From Ruania alba (GTDB taxonomy: Bacteria > Actinomycetota > Actinomycetes > Actinomycetales > Beutenbergiaceae), in contig NZ_FNTX01000002.1 of the NCBI RefSeq assembly GCF_900105765.1, positions 496,001 to 560,000 of the forward strand: a DNA stretch of 64,000 nt, written 5' to 3'. Positions within the stretch are counted from its first letter, which is position 1. The number at the start of each line of letters is the position of its first letter. A program made the translations under genes and the position numbers. Of this stretch, positions 43,211-53,100 are shown in pieces. The notes beneath the pieces are model-generated. The model was not told the DNA's origin. It did not search any database and saw nothing but the letters and a program-made list of their open reading frames with translations.

Positions 43211-43914
43211 TCGCCGATTGTGATCTGTTGATCGGGCGGGAAATCATCTCGGGCATGCGGCAGTCGCCGGACCAGCTGGCCGACCGTCTCACCCAGGCGC
43301 CCATTGACGGCGGAGCGGTCGCCTCACTGCGTGCGTTGCAGTTCGACGTGCGCACCGGTAACGACGAGGCGGCGGTTGCCGCCCAGCGGTATGGCTGGTG
43401 GCCGGTGTACGGGATCGATCTGCGTGACCCGCTGGGGGCCGAGCAGGAGATGGATCGGGCCGCCGATCAGGGGGTGCGTCTGTTGCGGCTCGCGCCGGGC
43501 AGGCAGCAGATTGCTGGGACGGCGCCGCGGCTGCGGATTCTCGTGCGACGTGCCACGGAGCTGGGGATGACGCTGCTGGTGGAGGGCTCCACCGTCGATG
43601 TCGGTGCGGCCATGCTGGGCCTCGGTGCCTCGGTGGTGTTCCTGGACCAGCACTTCTACGACCTCGGGGAGTTCATCTTGCTGGCCCGGGACGAACCGGG
43701 GTTTCACCTGAGCACGCGGCTGCTCGGCAGTCCGGGAGCCTGGGAGTTGCTCCTCGAGCATGCCGGGCCGGAGCGGCTGCTGCTGGGGACCCGGGCGGGC
43801 TGGTTCGAGGAGTACGCGGTCCTGGACCAGCTCGAGGCCAGTCCGCTCACACCCGAGGAGCGTGAGTTGGTCGTAGGCGGGAACCTGCGCCGGCTGGCCG
43901 GGAGGTCGTCGTGA
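43207..43914 (+). CDS. Amidohydrolase-like protein lacking the N-terminal metal ligands
   Basis: 235 residues from GTG 43207 (GTGA overlap). The shape follows amidohydrolase-2 barrels (late L-L-L-G-T-R-A-G-W-F, and G-N-L-R-R-L ending), but the N-terminal H-x-H motif is replaced by C-D-L-L-I-G. The aspartate of the usual G-T-D is replaced by arginine. It probably cannot bind metal in the normal way and may pair with the intact neighbour. Confidence 0.75.
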   Translation: MIADCDLLIGREIISGMRQSPDQLADRLTQAPIDGGAVASLRALQFDVRTGNDEAAVAAQRYGWWPVYGIDLRDPLGAEQEMDRAADQGVRLLRLAPGRQQIAGTAPRLRILVRRATELGMTLLVEGSTVDVGAAMLGLGASVVFLDQHFYDLGEFILLARDEPGFHLSTRLLGSPGAWELLLEHAGPERLLLGTRAGWFEEYAVLDQLEASPLTPEERELVVGGNLRRLAGRSS

Positions 43915-44636
43915 TCGTGGACGTGCACGGCCATCTCGGACCGTGGTTCTTCTTCCCGTGCGAGGGCACCGCGGCGGAGAACCTGCGGGTGATGGACACC
44001 TACGGTATCGACGTCCAGCTGGTCTCCTCGGTCGAGGCGGTCACCTACGATCCAGTGGCCGGGAACGCGGCTCTGGCCCAGGCCATCAGTGACGAACCAC
44101 GGCTGCGGGGGCTGTTCGTGATCGACCCGCGCGATCTCGGCGCCGCCGAGCGGCAGCTCGACGATCTGCGCGAACTGTTCGTCGGCGCCAAGATCCACAC
44201 CCACTACTCGGCCACTCCGGCAGGGTCACCGGCGATGGCCGACGCCCTGCGCCTGTGCGCCGACGCCGGCCTACCCGCCCTGGTGCACACCTGGGGAACC
44301 GAGATCCTCGACCTCGCCGACACGGTTGCCTCCGTGCCGGGGGCACGAGCGATCGCCGGGCACATGGGCGGTCCGGCCTGGCGGTTGGCCCCGGAGGCTG
44401 TTGCACGCACCGACCGGCTCTGGCTCGAACCGTGCTACTCGCGGCCCGACGCCGGACGCGTGCGGTGGGTCCTGGACCGGATCGACCCGCGGCGAATGCT
44501 GTTCGGCACCGACGCCACCCTGATCGACCCGGCCCTCGCCTTCGGCGCGATGCGGGCGGCACGGCTGAGCGCCGACGAGGAACGCCTGGTGATGTCGGCG
44601 AACGCGATCGACCTGTTCGGTCTCGATCCGGGCTGA
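43911..44636 (+). CDS. Amidohydrolase family protein (amidohydrolase-2 type)
   Basis: 241 residues from GTG 43911 (GTGA overlap). V-D-V-H-G-H-L-G gives the H-x-H metal site, K-I-H-T-H-Y and G-H-M-G-G the middle ligands, and F-G-T-D-A-T the last aspartate: a complete set for hydrolysis or decarboxylation of small cyclic substrates. The partner upstream has lost these residues. Confidence 0.88.
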   Translation: MIVDVHGHLGPWFFFPCEGTAAENLRVMDTYGIDVQLVSSVEAVTYDPVAGNAALAQAISDEPRLRGLFVIDPRDLGAAERQLDDLRELFVGAKIHTHYSATPAGSPAMADALRLCADAGLPALVHTWGTEILDLADTVASVPGARAIAGHMGGPAWRLAPEAVARTDRLWLEPCYSRPDAGRVRWVLDRIDPRRMLFGTDATLIDPALAFGAMRAARLSADEERLVMSANAIDLFGLDPG

Positions 44637-44647
44637 AGCCCGGCAGT

Positions 44648-44707
44648 ATCGACGGGTCTGACGCACGCACTGCCCCATCTGGCAGCAGTGCGCTCAGGCC
44701 CGTCGAT
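44648..44707. terminator. Imperfect long hairpin between convergent genes
   Basis: Arms starting at 44648 and ending at 44707 pair over about 25 bp with a few mismatches around a short loop, just behind the amidohydrolase stop and the likely DUF2330 end. Confidence 0.6.
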
Positions 44708-44726
44708 TCTCTACGGTGCGACGTTC

Positions 44727-45849
44727 TCAACCTCGCGGGGGCAGGCTTCTCAGCACCCTCCCGCCGCCGTCGAGTAATCGCCGAGGCGAGGGCGAGCGCG
44801 CCGAAGGCGGCAATCCCCCCGATCGCCACGAGCACCGGCCCGGCCGGCAGCCCGAGGATCTCCCGCATCCGGGTCTCGTAGCGCACCGGCTGGTAGTCCG
44901 CGGCACCGGCAGCAGGACCAAAGGTGAAGTCAGAGACGATCTCACTACCCGGGTTGTAGAACCACTGGTCGAAGACGGTGAGATAGGCACCGTCGCCGGC
45001 GAGCGCCGCGAGGGTGGGATCGGAGACCTCACCCGGGTCGAGCGGGCCGGCAAAACTCAGTTCCCCGGTGATGGAGTCCCAGCTCGGGTCGGTGCGCTGC
45101 ACCTGCTGCTCGGCGATCACATAGGTGCGCACGAACTGGTCGGCGGTGGCCGCCGCCGAGATGCGCATCGGGTACAGCATCGTGGAGGAGTCGAACGTCA
45201 GGTGCAGCGGTTCGATGGCGCCGGAGAGACTCTCAGCCTCCGACGTCAACCGGACGGCCACGTAGTGCCAGCCCTCGGCCACGTACGGCAGCAGGGCCTC
45301 CGCCACCGCGTCCCCCATCACATAGTCGTGCTCGTCGAGCCAGTCGGCGAGGCCGTCAGCGTCGCTGGCCGAGAGCACACTCACCTCGAGCGGGCCGAGA
45401 TTGACGGTGGACATCACCTCCACCGGGCCGGATCCGGTGGCCCCGTCCGTTGCGCTGCCGGCACCGCCGCTGCTCTCGGGCCACCACGAGTACCGGACCT
45501 CAGTACGGGGCTCGATCATCTCCTCGAGACTGTCGAACACCGCGGGGTCGGCGAGCTGCACGTCGGCCGGGGCGGGGGTGGGAATCAGGAGAGCCGCGTC
45601 GTCGGCCTCGGTCAGCATGTCCAGCTGGAGCAGGATCTCCTCGGTGCTGCCGTCCCACGCGACCACCGCAACCTCACGGTTCACGGCCAGGTCATGCTCG
45701 TCGGATGCCAGAGCAGCGCCACAGGCGCAGGCCTGCGCCGGCTCCGGGACCAGCACCACGGCCCCGGTGAGCGCCAGGCTCGCAACTGCCAACGCGGCCA
45801 CGCGACGACGTAGCCGAGCAGCGCGCGCACGGAATCCGGGGGAAGTCAT
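44727..45849 (-). CDS. DUF2330 domain membrane-anchored protein, 3' end uncertain
   Basis: ATG 45849 gives a signal peptide ending in A-Q-A before C-A-C-G-A-A-L, the N-terminal cysteine motif of DUF2330 proteins. About 300 extracellular residues follow, then one C-terminal membrane helix (P-V-L-V-A-I-G-G-I-A-A-F) and an R-R-R-R stop-transfer. After that, the same frame runs without a stop to 44086, across the terminator and antisense to a whole gene. The other two frames stop near 44750 and 44727. I suspect a one-base error in the CGG-repeat stretch and place the end at 44727. Function unknown. Confidence 0.75.
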
Positions 45850-45986
45850 GACAGCAACGCTATGGGAGCCGATCGGCCCAACCCCGCGCTGTGTCCGTAT
45901 CGATATCGTTGCCTCACCGATCGTGATCGTTCCGTTGTCACACCTGCACAGATCCTGCACAGGCCGTTCCGGAACATCTACCGATC

Positions 45987-46008
45987 TATACCCTCCGGGG
46001 GTACTATA
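45987..46008 (+). promoter_or_regulatory. CsoR-type copper operator and core promoter
   Basis: TACCC (45989-45993), 5 bp, GGGTA (45999-46003) is the inverted repeat expected for CsoR. TACTAT (46002-46007) at its right edge could be the -10 box, so apo-CsoR would block initiation of csoR-copZ. Confidence 0.7.
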
Positions 46009-46063
46009 GGACTGAGGAACACGACGAGCGCGCCGGGCCGCGGCGGCACCGAAGGAGCAGGTC

Positions 46064-46378
46064 ATGACGGAACAGGTGATCGAAGTCGGCGAGGCGCCGC
46101 ACGGGTACGTCCCGGAGAAGGATGCCTACCTGAAGCGGCTCCGTCGAGTCGAGGGCCAGGTCCGCGGGATCGCACGGATGGTGGAGAACGACACGTACTG
46201 CATCGACGTACTCACCCAGATCTCCGCCGTCACCAAAGCGCTGCAGGCCGTTGGCGTGGGCCTGATGGAGGACCACCTCGCGCACTGCGTGGTCGATGCT
46301 GCCCGCCGCTCCCCCGAAGAGGGAGCGGAGAAGGTGGCCGAGGCCAGCGCCGCGATCGCGCGCCTCGTGCGCTCCTGA
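46064..46378 (+). CDS. csoR: Copper-sensing transcriptional repressor CsoR family
   Basis: 104 residues, all helical. R-R-V-E-G-Q-V-R-G-I-A-R-M is the family core, with the Cys-His-Cys copper triad in Y-C-I-D-V-L-T-Q-I and H-L-A-H-C-V. AAGGAG 5 nt upstream fixes ATG 46064. It binds the operator at 45987-46008 and lets go when loaded with Cu(I). It is followed by a copper chaperone; the P-type ATPase usually nearby is not in this window. Confidence 0.93.
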   Translation: MTEQVIEVGEAPHGYVPEKDAYLKRLRRVEGQVRGIARMVENDTYCIDVLTQISAVTKALQAVGVGLMEDHLAHCVVDAARRSPEEGAEKVAEASAAIARLVRS

Positions 46379-46396
46379 CCGGACGGAGAGATTCTC

Positions 46397-46624
46397 ATGG
46401 ACACACTGACCACCACGATCGAGGTCACCGGGATGACGTGCGGTCACTGCGTCGCGCAGGTCACCGAACAGGTACGCGCGGTCGAGGGGGTCAAGGACGT
46501 CAGCGTCGAGCTGCACGAGGGTGAGGCGTCTCCGGTCACTGTCATCTCGGACGCACCCGTGAACGAGCAGTCCCTGCGCGATGCCGTCGACGCGGCCGGC
46601 TACCAGGTCACCGCGATCCACTGA
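46397..46624 (+). CDS. copZ: Copper chaperone with heavy-metal-associated domain (CopZ-like)
   Basis: 75 residues, one HMA domain with G-M-T-C-G-H-C at about 12-18. It carries Cu(I) in the cytoplasm to an exporter or to CsoR. Ribosome binding site GGAGAG; 18 bp behind csoR in the same operon. Confidence 0.92.
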   Translation: MDTLTTTIEVTGMTCGHCVAQVTEQVRAVEGVKDVSVELHEGEASPVTVISDAPVNEQSLRDAVDAAGYQVTAIH

Positions 46625-46635
46625 CCGAGCACAGC

Positions 46636-46673
46636 ACGACGCCCGGGCAAGGAACTCCTCACCCGGGCGTCGT
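46636..46673. terminator. Bidirectional terminator between copZ and hsp20
   Basis: 12-bp inverted repeat, 46636-46647 with 46662-46673, 14-nt loop, between convergent stops. Confidence 0.7.
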
Positions 46674-46679
46674 CGTGCG

Positions 46680-47105
46680 TCAGGCCGCGTCGGTCTGACC
46701 CGACTCCACCTGCGGCGTTTCCTCCGCCGCCTGCACGGCGATCTTGCGCGGCTTGGCCCGCTCGGCCACCGGGATCCGCAGGGTCAGCACGCCATGGGCG
46801 TAGCTGGCGCTGATCTCGTCAGTACTCAGGCCGTCGCCGAGGGTGAGCTGACGGCGATAGGAACCGGACGGACGCTCCTGCGCCAGCCATCGACCACCCT
46901 CGGGCTGGGCCACGACGCGCTCGGCCTGCACGGTGAGGACGTTGCCGTCCACGTCCAGGTCGATCGAGTCCGGGGCCACGCCCGGCAGGTCCACGTCGAC
47001 GACGAACTCGTCGCCCGAGCGGTACAGGTCCATCGGCATCCAGCGCGGCCCGCGGGCGTTGCTGCGGCGGTCGAAGTCGCGGAAGGGGTCGAACATGAGA
47101 GTCAT
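46680..47105 (-). CDS. Small heat shock protein, Hsp20/alpha-crystallin family
   Basis: 141 residues from ATG 47105 (GGAGG, 5-nt spacer). D-P-F-R-D-F-D-R at the start, the alpha-crystallin core with V-D-V-D-L-P-G-V and the late Y-A-H-G-V-L-T-L-R-I-P motif. It holds unfolding proteins during stress. A HAIR element 103-123 bp upstream indicates control by HspR. Confidence 0.95.
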   Translation of the reverse strand: MTLMFDPFRDFDRRSNARGPRWMPMDLYRSGDEFVVDVDLPGVAPDSIDLDVDGNVLTVQAERVVAQPEGGRWLAQERPSGSYRRQLTLGDGLSTDEISASYAHGVLTLRIPVAERAKPRKIAVQAAEETPQVESGQTDAA

Positions 47106-47207
47106 CGCTTCCTCCAGTGATCGTGGTCGGTTGGCAGCCGGTTCCGCGCCTGCTGGCGCGTCCCGGTATGCCTGTCTCAACGCCGACGGCGTCCCCCCTG
47201 TTCCAAA

Positions 47208-47228
47208 GTTGAGTCACCTTCGCTCAAG
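47208..47228. promoter_or_regulatory. HAIR element (HspR operator)
   Basis: GTTGAGT-N7-GCTCAAG matches 12 of 14 arm positions of the actinobacterial HAIR consensus CTTGAGT-N7-ACTCAAG. It lies upstream of hsp20, in the divergent gap shared with the BNR-4 gene. Confidence 0.75.
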
Positions 47229-47303
47229 GCGAACGAGGAGGCTGGTGACCACCCCGTGGGAAGCGTTATCCACCCGCTCCGATCTTTGGCAGAATCGACG
47301 ACC

Positions 47304-48617
47304 ATGGTTGCGACGACGCCCACCCACGACATCCACACCTTCAACGACAATGGCGCCTGGTGCTGGTTCCAGGACGAGCGCGCCCTCATCGACCCCGCAA
47401 CGAACACGCTGATGATCGGCTCGGTGGCGGCCGCTGAGGGGCCGGGCGGCGACGAGCGATCGGGCAACATCGAGCTCGCCGTGACCGATCTTGCCTCCGG
47501 CAGCACCGAGATCGTCGTGCTGCACGAGCAGCTCGAGGTCGACGACCACAACGACCCTGCCCTGTGGATCCGCCCGGACGGTCGATACCTGGCGATGTAC
47601 ACCAAGCACAAGACCGACGACCAGCAGCGCTGGCGCATCTCCACCCGTCCGCACGACGCCACACAGTGGGGTCCCGAGCACACCTTCGACTGGACCGAGC
47701 TGACCGGCGGACGCGGCGCCACCTACTCGAACCTGCACTACCTGGCCGACGAGGACCGCCTGTATGCCTTCGTCCGGGCGATCAACGACGACCCCTCCAT
47801 CCTGATCTCCGACGACCACGGCGAGACCTTCCGCTACGGCGGCAAGCTGTTCACTCGCCCGAAGATCGGCTACGTCAACGGCTACACCCGATACGCCTCC
47901 AACGGGACCGATCGCATCGACCTCATCACCACCGATCATCACCCTCGCAACTACGACAACTCGATCTACCACGGCTATATCCGCGGTGGATCCCTGCACC
48001 GCAGTGAGGGCACCGTCGTGGACAGCTCAGTCCTGGATCCGGAGGCGCCGTCGCAGGTGGAGCTGACCACCGTGCTGGCCACGGGCACCGTGCTGACCGA
48101 CTCCCCGCTCACGCACGCCTGGACCACCGATATTCGCCAGGGGAAAGACAGCCAGTCCGGTCAGATCGCGGCGGTGCTCACCGCACGGGCGAACGACGAA
48201 CCGGAGAACAGCAACTTCTCCGACCACCGGTTCGTCTATGCCCGGCACGACGGCGCAGCCTGGCAGGTCTTCCCGCTCGCCAAGGCGGGGGCGAACCTGC
48301 TCCCGCACGAGGAGGACTACACCGGCCTGGCCTCGATCGACCCCTACGACCTGGACTCGCTCTACCTGTCCGCACCCATCGACCCGCGCGACGGGGCCGA
48401 GCTGGCACACCACGAGATCTTCCACGGGCGCACGTCCGACGGCGGAGCCACCTGGGAGTGGACGCCGATCACCGAGGACTCAGGCGCGGACAACCTGCGT
48501 CCGATCGTGGTGCCAGGCGATCCGACCACCCTCGCCGTCACCTGGTTCCGTGGCTCGATGACGGCGTCGCAGCACTATGACTGCCGGGTGGTCGGGATCG
48601 TCAGTCAGCGACCTTGA
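47304..48617 (+). CDS. BNR-4 repeat protein (polysaccharide lyase-like beta-propeller)
   Basis: 437 residues beginning soon with F-N-D-N-G-A-W-C-W-F-Q-D-E-R, the hallmark of the BNR-4 group related to PL24-type lyases. Repeated S-D-D-H-G-E-T-F / T-S-D-G-G-A-T-W Asp-box motifs give a propeller. No signal peptide, so probably cytoplasmic and acting on oligosaccharides. Substrate unknown. CAGAAT shortly before ATG 47304 suggests a leaderless transcript. The last 17 bp overlap the convergent putP end. Confidence 0.82.
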   Translation: MVATTPTHDIHTFNDNGAWCWFQDERALIDPATNTLMIGSVAAAEGPGGDERSGNIELAVTDLASGSTEIVVLHEQLEVDDHNDPALWIRPDGRYLAMYTKHKTDDQQRWRISTRPHDATQWGPEHTFDWTELTGGRGATYSNLHYLADEDRLYAFVRAINDDPSILISDDHGETFRYGGKLFTRPKIGYVNGYTRYASNGTDRIDLITTDHHPRNYDNSIYHGYIRGGSLHRSEGTVVDSSVLDPEAPSQVELTTVLATGTVLTDSPLTHAWTTDIRQGKDSQSGQIAAVLTARANDEPENSNFSDHRFVYARHDGAAWQVFPLAKAGANLLPHEEDYTGLASIDPYDLDSLYLSAPIDPRDGAELAHHEIFHGRTSDGGATWEWTPITEDSGADNLRPIVVPGDPTTLAVTWFRGSMTASQHYDCRVVGIVSQRP

Positions 48618-50094
48618 CGGTGAGCAGCTCGTCAGTCTCGGCGAACTCCCGATCGATGTTGTGGTTGCGCAGGTAGGTCGCGTTGCTCACCACGATGGCC
48701 ACGATCAGGCAGCCGAGGAAGCCGGGCAGGAGCTCGTAGATCCCGGTGCCCAGGAAGCCCCAGGTGAAGACGATGACGGCGCCGGTGGCCATCCCGGCGA
48801 GGGCACCCCAGTGGGTGAGGTTGCGCCAGAACAGGCTGAGCAGCACGATCGGCCCGAACGCCGATCCGAACCCGGCCCAGGCGAACGAGACAAGTCCGAG
48901 GATGGTGTTGTTCGGCACGATCGCCATCAGCGCCGCCACGACGGCCACGGCCAGGACGCAGGCGCGGCCCAGCACCGTCAGGTGCTTGGGCGAGGGCGCT
49001 GTCCGGCGGAACACCTTGTAGAGGTCTTCCACGAGGGCGGAGGAGCACACGACGAGCTGACTGGAGATCGTGCTCATGATGGCGGCGAGCACCGCGGCGA
49101 GCACGAAACCGGCCACGATCGGGTGCAGCAAGAGCTGAGCCATGACGAGCACCACGGTCTCGGGGTTGTCCAGACTGGTGCCCGTCTGCTCGAAGTAGGC
49201 CAGACCCACCAAACCGCAGATCACCGCGCCGATCATCGACAACCCCATCCAGGTCATCCCGATGCGGCGGGCCGAGGTCGCCGCCTGCGGGCTGGGCAGG
49301 GCCATGAACCGCACGATGATGTGAGGCTGTCCGAAGTATCCGAGACCCCAGGCGAGCGAGGAGATGACGCCGATGATGACGCCACCGGTGACGGCCGCCC
49401 CGCCGAAGATCTCCAGGTGCTGGGGACCGGCCTCGGCGAGTGCTGGGCCGATCTCGGCGAATCCTCCGAGGCTGACCACGGCGAGGGCCGGAACGACGAG
49501 CAGCGCCGTCATCATCATCAGGCCCTGAGCCACATCAGTCAGCGATGCACCCAGGAACCCGCCGAACAGCGTGTAGCTCAACGTCACCACGGCCACGAGC
49601 GCGAGACCGAGGTGGTAGTTCGAGCCAAAGGAGCTCTCGAAGAACACCCCTCCGGCCACCATGCCGGAATTGATGTAGAGGGTGAAGAACACCAGGATAA
49701 TCACGCTGGAGACGATGCGCAGCAGACGTGAGGAATCCTTCAGGCGGTTCTCCAGGAAGCTCGGGATCGTGATCGAGTTGTTCGAGACCTCCGTGTAGGC
49801 CCGCAGTCGCGGTGCGACGAACTTCCAGTTCAGGTACGCGCCAATGGTCAGGCCTACGGCGATCCAGGCGTCGATCAGGCCGGAGACATAGATGGCGCCC
49901 GGCAGACCCATGACGAGCCAGCCGGACATGTCCGATGCGCCGGCACTCAGCGCGGCCGCCCAAGGCGGCAGGTTGCGCCCGGCGAGCATGTAATCCTCGT
50001 GGTCCTTCGTGTTGCGTGCGGCGAAGACCCCGATGGCAATCATGCCGGCGAAATAGATGGTGAGTGCGATGTACAAATACGTCTGATCGGACAT
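48601..50094 (-). CDS. putP: Sodium/proline symporter
   Basis: 497 residues, a 13-helix SSS-family transporter. D-Y-M-L-A-G-R-N-L-P-P-W, G-A-S-D-M-S-G-W-L-V-M-G-L-P-G and L-N-W-K-F-V-A-P-R-L-R are PutP signatures. Start has AAAGGA 7 nt upstream. It lies 27 bp behind putA, so uptake and breakdown of proline are co-transcribed. Confidence 0.94.
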   Translation of the reverse strand: MSDQTYLYIALTIYFAGMIAIGVFAARNTKDHEDYMLAGRNLPPWAAALSAGASDMSGWLVMGLPGAIYVSGLIDAWIAVGLTIGAYLNWKFVAPRLRAYTEVSNNSITIPSFLENRLKDSSRLLRIVSSVIILVFFTLYINSGMVAGGVFFESSFGSNYHLGLALVAVVTLSYTLFGGFLGASLTDVAQGLMMMTALLVVPALAVVSLGGFAEIGPALAEAGPQHLEIFGGAAVTGGVIIGVISSLAWGLGYFGQPHIIVRFMALPSPQAATSARRIGMTWMGLSMIGAVICGLVGLAYFEQTGTSLDNPETVVLVMAQLLLHPIVAGFVLAAVLAAIMSTISSQLVVCSSALVEDLYKVFRRTAPSPKHLTVLGRACVLAVAVVAALMAIVPNNTILGLVSFAWAGFGSAFGPIVLLSLFWRNLTHWGALAGMATGAVIVFTWGFLGTGIYELLPGFLGCLIVAIVVSNATYLRNHNIDREFAETDELLTVKVAD

Positions 50095-50121
50095 CGTCGT
50101 CCTTTCTCGATTGTTGTGAGA

Positions 50122-53100
50122 CTACGCGCTCCGCGCAGTCACCGCCGGAATGTCGTAGCGACGGATGGTGCCGAAGCGATGAGCGGTGACGGATACCGCC
50201 TGCTCCTTCAGGAACGTCAGGAGCTCGATCCGACCCGCGGCGACGACCTCGTGGGTGTACAGCGCCACGGCTGGCGATCCCTGGGTGAGGGCAGCCAGCT
50301 CGGCGGCGGAACCGCCGATCAGGCGGACCCTCCCGCCTGTCTCGGCGAGGCGATGGGCTCGCGCGGCCCACGCTGCGCCGTCCTCGATGTGCAGGTCGGC
50401 GACGGTTGCCACGTAGTCAGCGAGCCGACGCGGCAGCGCACCGGCGACGCTGACCGTGAGAGCAGCGCCGGCTCGTGCCCCAGCTGCCACCACGCGGATC
50501 AGCGCCACGTCTCGTTCACCCTCGAAGCGCACAGTGACCTCGTCCGGGTGGTAGCGGAAGGCGTTGTGCTCACTGTCGAGCCCGGTGGCGTCGCGCACGA
50601 TGCCGAACTCGCCGGCCCAGGCCGCCTCGTCGGTGGCGAGAGCGCCCGCGAGCCAGTCACGATCGGCGCCCGGGAGGTCGTGGGCAGCGTGTATAGCGCG
50701 GCGGCTGACAGTGTCGTCGCTGTCGGTTGCCCCGGAGACGGACACCGGAGCGTCGGTCCAGGTGCCGAACCCGGTGAGGTAGTTCGGTCCTCCTGCCTTC
50801 GTGCCGGCGCCGACCGAGGCCTTCTTCCAGCCGCCGAACGGCTGGCGCTGCACGATCGCACCGGTGATGCCGCGGTTGACGTAGAGGTTGCCGGCCTCGA
50901 CGCTCGCCATCCAGGTGGCGATCTCTGCCTCATCGAGGGAGTGCAGGCCGCTGGTGAGGCCGTACTCGATGCGGTTGACCAGCTCGATGGCCTCGGTGAG
51001 CGTGTCCGCCGTCATGATGCCCAGGACCGGGCCGAAGTACTCGGTGAGATGGAACTGCGACCCCGGCCGGACGCCGTCACGGATCCCTGGGCGCCACAGC
51101 GTGCCGGCCTCGTCGAGCTGTTCCGGCTCCACGAGCCAGCTCTGCCCCGGCTCGAGCGTGGTGAGCGCGTCCAGCAGCTTTCCCTCGGCCGGGCCGATGA
51201 TCGGGCCGATCTGGGTCTGCTCGTCCCAGGGCTGCCCCACCGGCATCGACGTGACCGCATCGACGAGCTGGCGGCGGAACCGGTCGGACGTGGCCGCCGA
51301 TCCCACGAGGATGACCAGCGAGGCGGCCGAGCACTTCTGCCCGGCGTGGCCGAAAGCCGAGGTGGCGACGTCACGCGCGGCGAGGTCGAAGTCGGCGCTC
51401 GGGGTGACGATGAGAGCATTCTTGCCGCTCGTCTCCGCCAGCAACGGCAGGTCGGAGCGGATCTCGCGGAACCGCTCCGCAGTCTCATACCCACCGGTGA
51501 GGATCACCCGGTCGACCGACTCGTGGCCGATCAGCTGGGTGCCGAGCTCACCTTCGGAGAGCTGGACGTGGCGCAGCACCTCGCGCGGGACGCCCGCTTC
51601 CCACAGCGCCTCCACCATCACCGCACCCGAGCGCCGCGCCTGCGGGGCCGGTTTGATGATCACGGAGGATCCGGCCGCGAGCGCCGCCAGCGTGGAGCCG
51701 GCGGGAATGGCGACCGGGAAGTTCCATGGGGGCGTGACGACGGTCAGCCGGTCAGGGGTGAAGCTCGCCCCGTCCACGTGGTCCAGCTCGCGGCCACGCT
51801 CGGCGTAGTAGTGGGCGAAGTCGATGGCCTCGCTGACCTCAGGGTCGCCCTGGGCGAGCACCTTGCCGCACTCGGCGCCCATCACCTCGAGCAGGTCGGC
51901 ACGGCGGGCCTGCAGCACCTCGCCGGCGCGGTGCAGGATCTCGGCGCGGCGGTCCGCCCCGAGGTCTCGCCAGGCCCCATTGGCGGCGACGGCACCGTCG
52001 ATGACCTCCTGCAGCTGGGCAAGGGTGTCGATCTGGGACGCGTCGACGGTGTCGAGACCGAGCGTGCTGCCGGCCATCTGAGCGCGGATCCGATCCCCCC
52101 ACGCCCGGTTCGCCGCGATGGCGGGGTCGGTGTCCGGGGTGTTCTGGAAACCCTGCAGCCGTGCTGGTGGTTGCGGCCGGCTGCGGTCCTGGTTGCGGTG
52201 GGGCTCAGGGACCTCGGTGGGGATCGTGGCGATGGAGTCGAGGAAGCGCTGCTTCTCCCGGTCGAACAGGGCAGCGGTGTTCAGGTCGAACACGGCCGAC
52301 ATGAAGTTCTCGGTCGAGGCGCCCTCTTCGAGGCGGCGGACCAGATAGGCGATGGCGACGTCGAACTCGCTCGGGTGCACCACCGGGGTGTAGAGCAGCA
52401 GAGCGCCCACGTCCTCGCGGACCGCCGCCGCCTGAGCGGTGGCCATCCCGAGCAGCATCTCGAACTCGACACCGTCGGTGACGCCGCGGCGCTGGGCGAG
52501 CAGCCAGGCGAGGGCGATGTCGAAGAGGTTGTGCCCGGCCAGGCCGATGCGCACGGCTCGGATGCGCTCCGGGTGCAGGGCGTAGTCGAGCACGGCCTTG
52601 TAGGAGGAGTCCGATTCCTGCTTGCTGCCCCAGGTGGCCAGCGGCCAGCCATGGCTCTCCGCGTCCACGTGCTCCATCGGCAGGTTGGCACCCTTGACCA
52701 CGCGCACCTTGATCGGCGCACCGCCGCGAGCGACCCGCTCGGCGGCCCACTCCTGGAGCCGCATCATCACGCCAAGGGCGTCAGGCAGGTAGGCCTGCAG
52801 GACGATGCCGGCTTCGACGTCGTGAAACTCCTCGTTGTTGAGGAGGGTGGTGAACACGGCCTCGGTGAGGTCGAGGTCCTTGTACTCCTCCATGTCGAGG
52901 TTGATGAACTTCCCGCCCGACTCCTTGGCCTGCCGGAACAGCGGGCTGAGGGAGTCGACCGCGTGGGCGACGGCGTCGTCGAACGACCACGGGCTGTGCG
53001 GGGCGACCGTGGAGGAGACCTTGATGGAGACGTAGTCGACATCGTCGCGGGCGAGCAGCCGCGCGGTGCCGGCCACCCGACGGCTGGCTTCGGCGTCACC

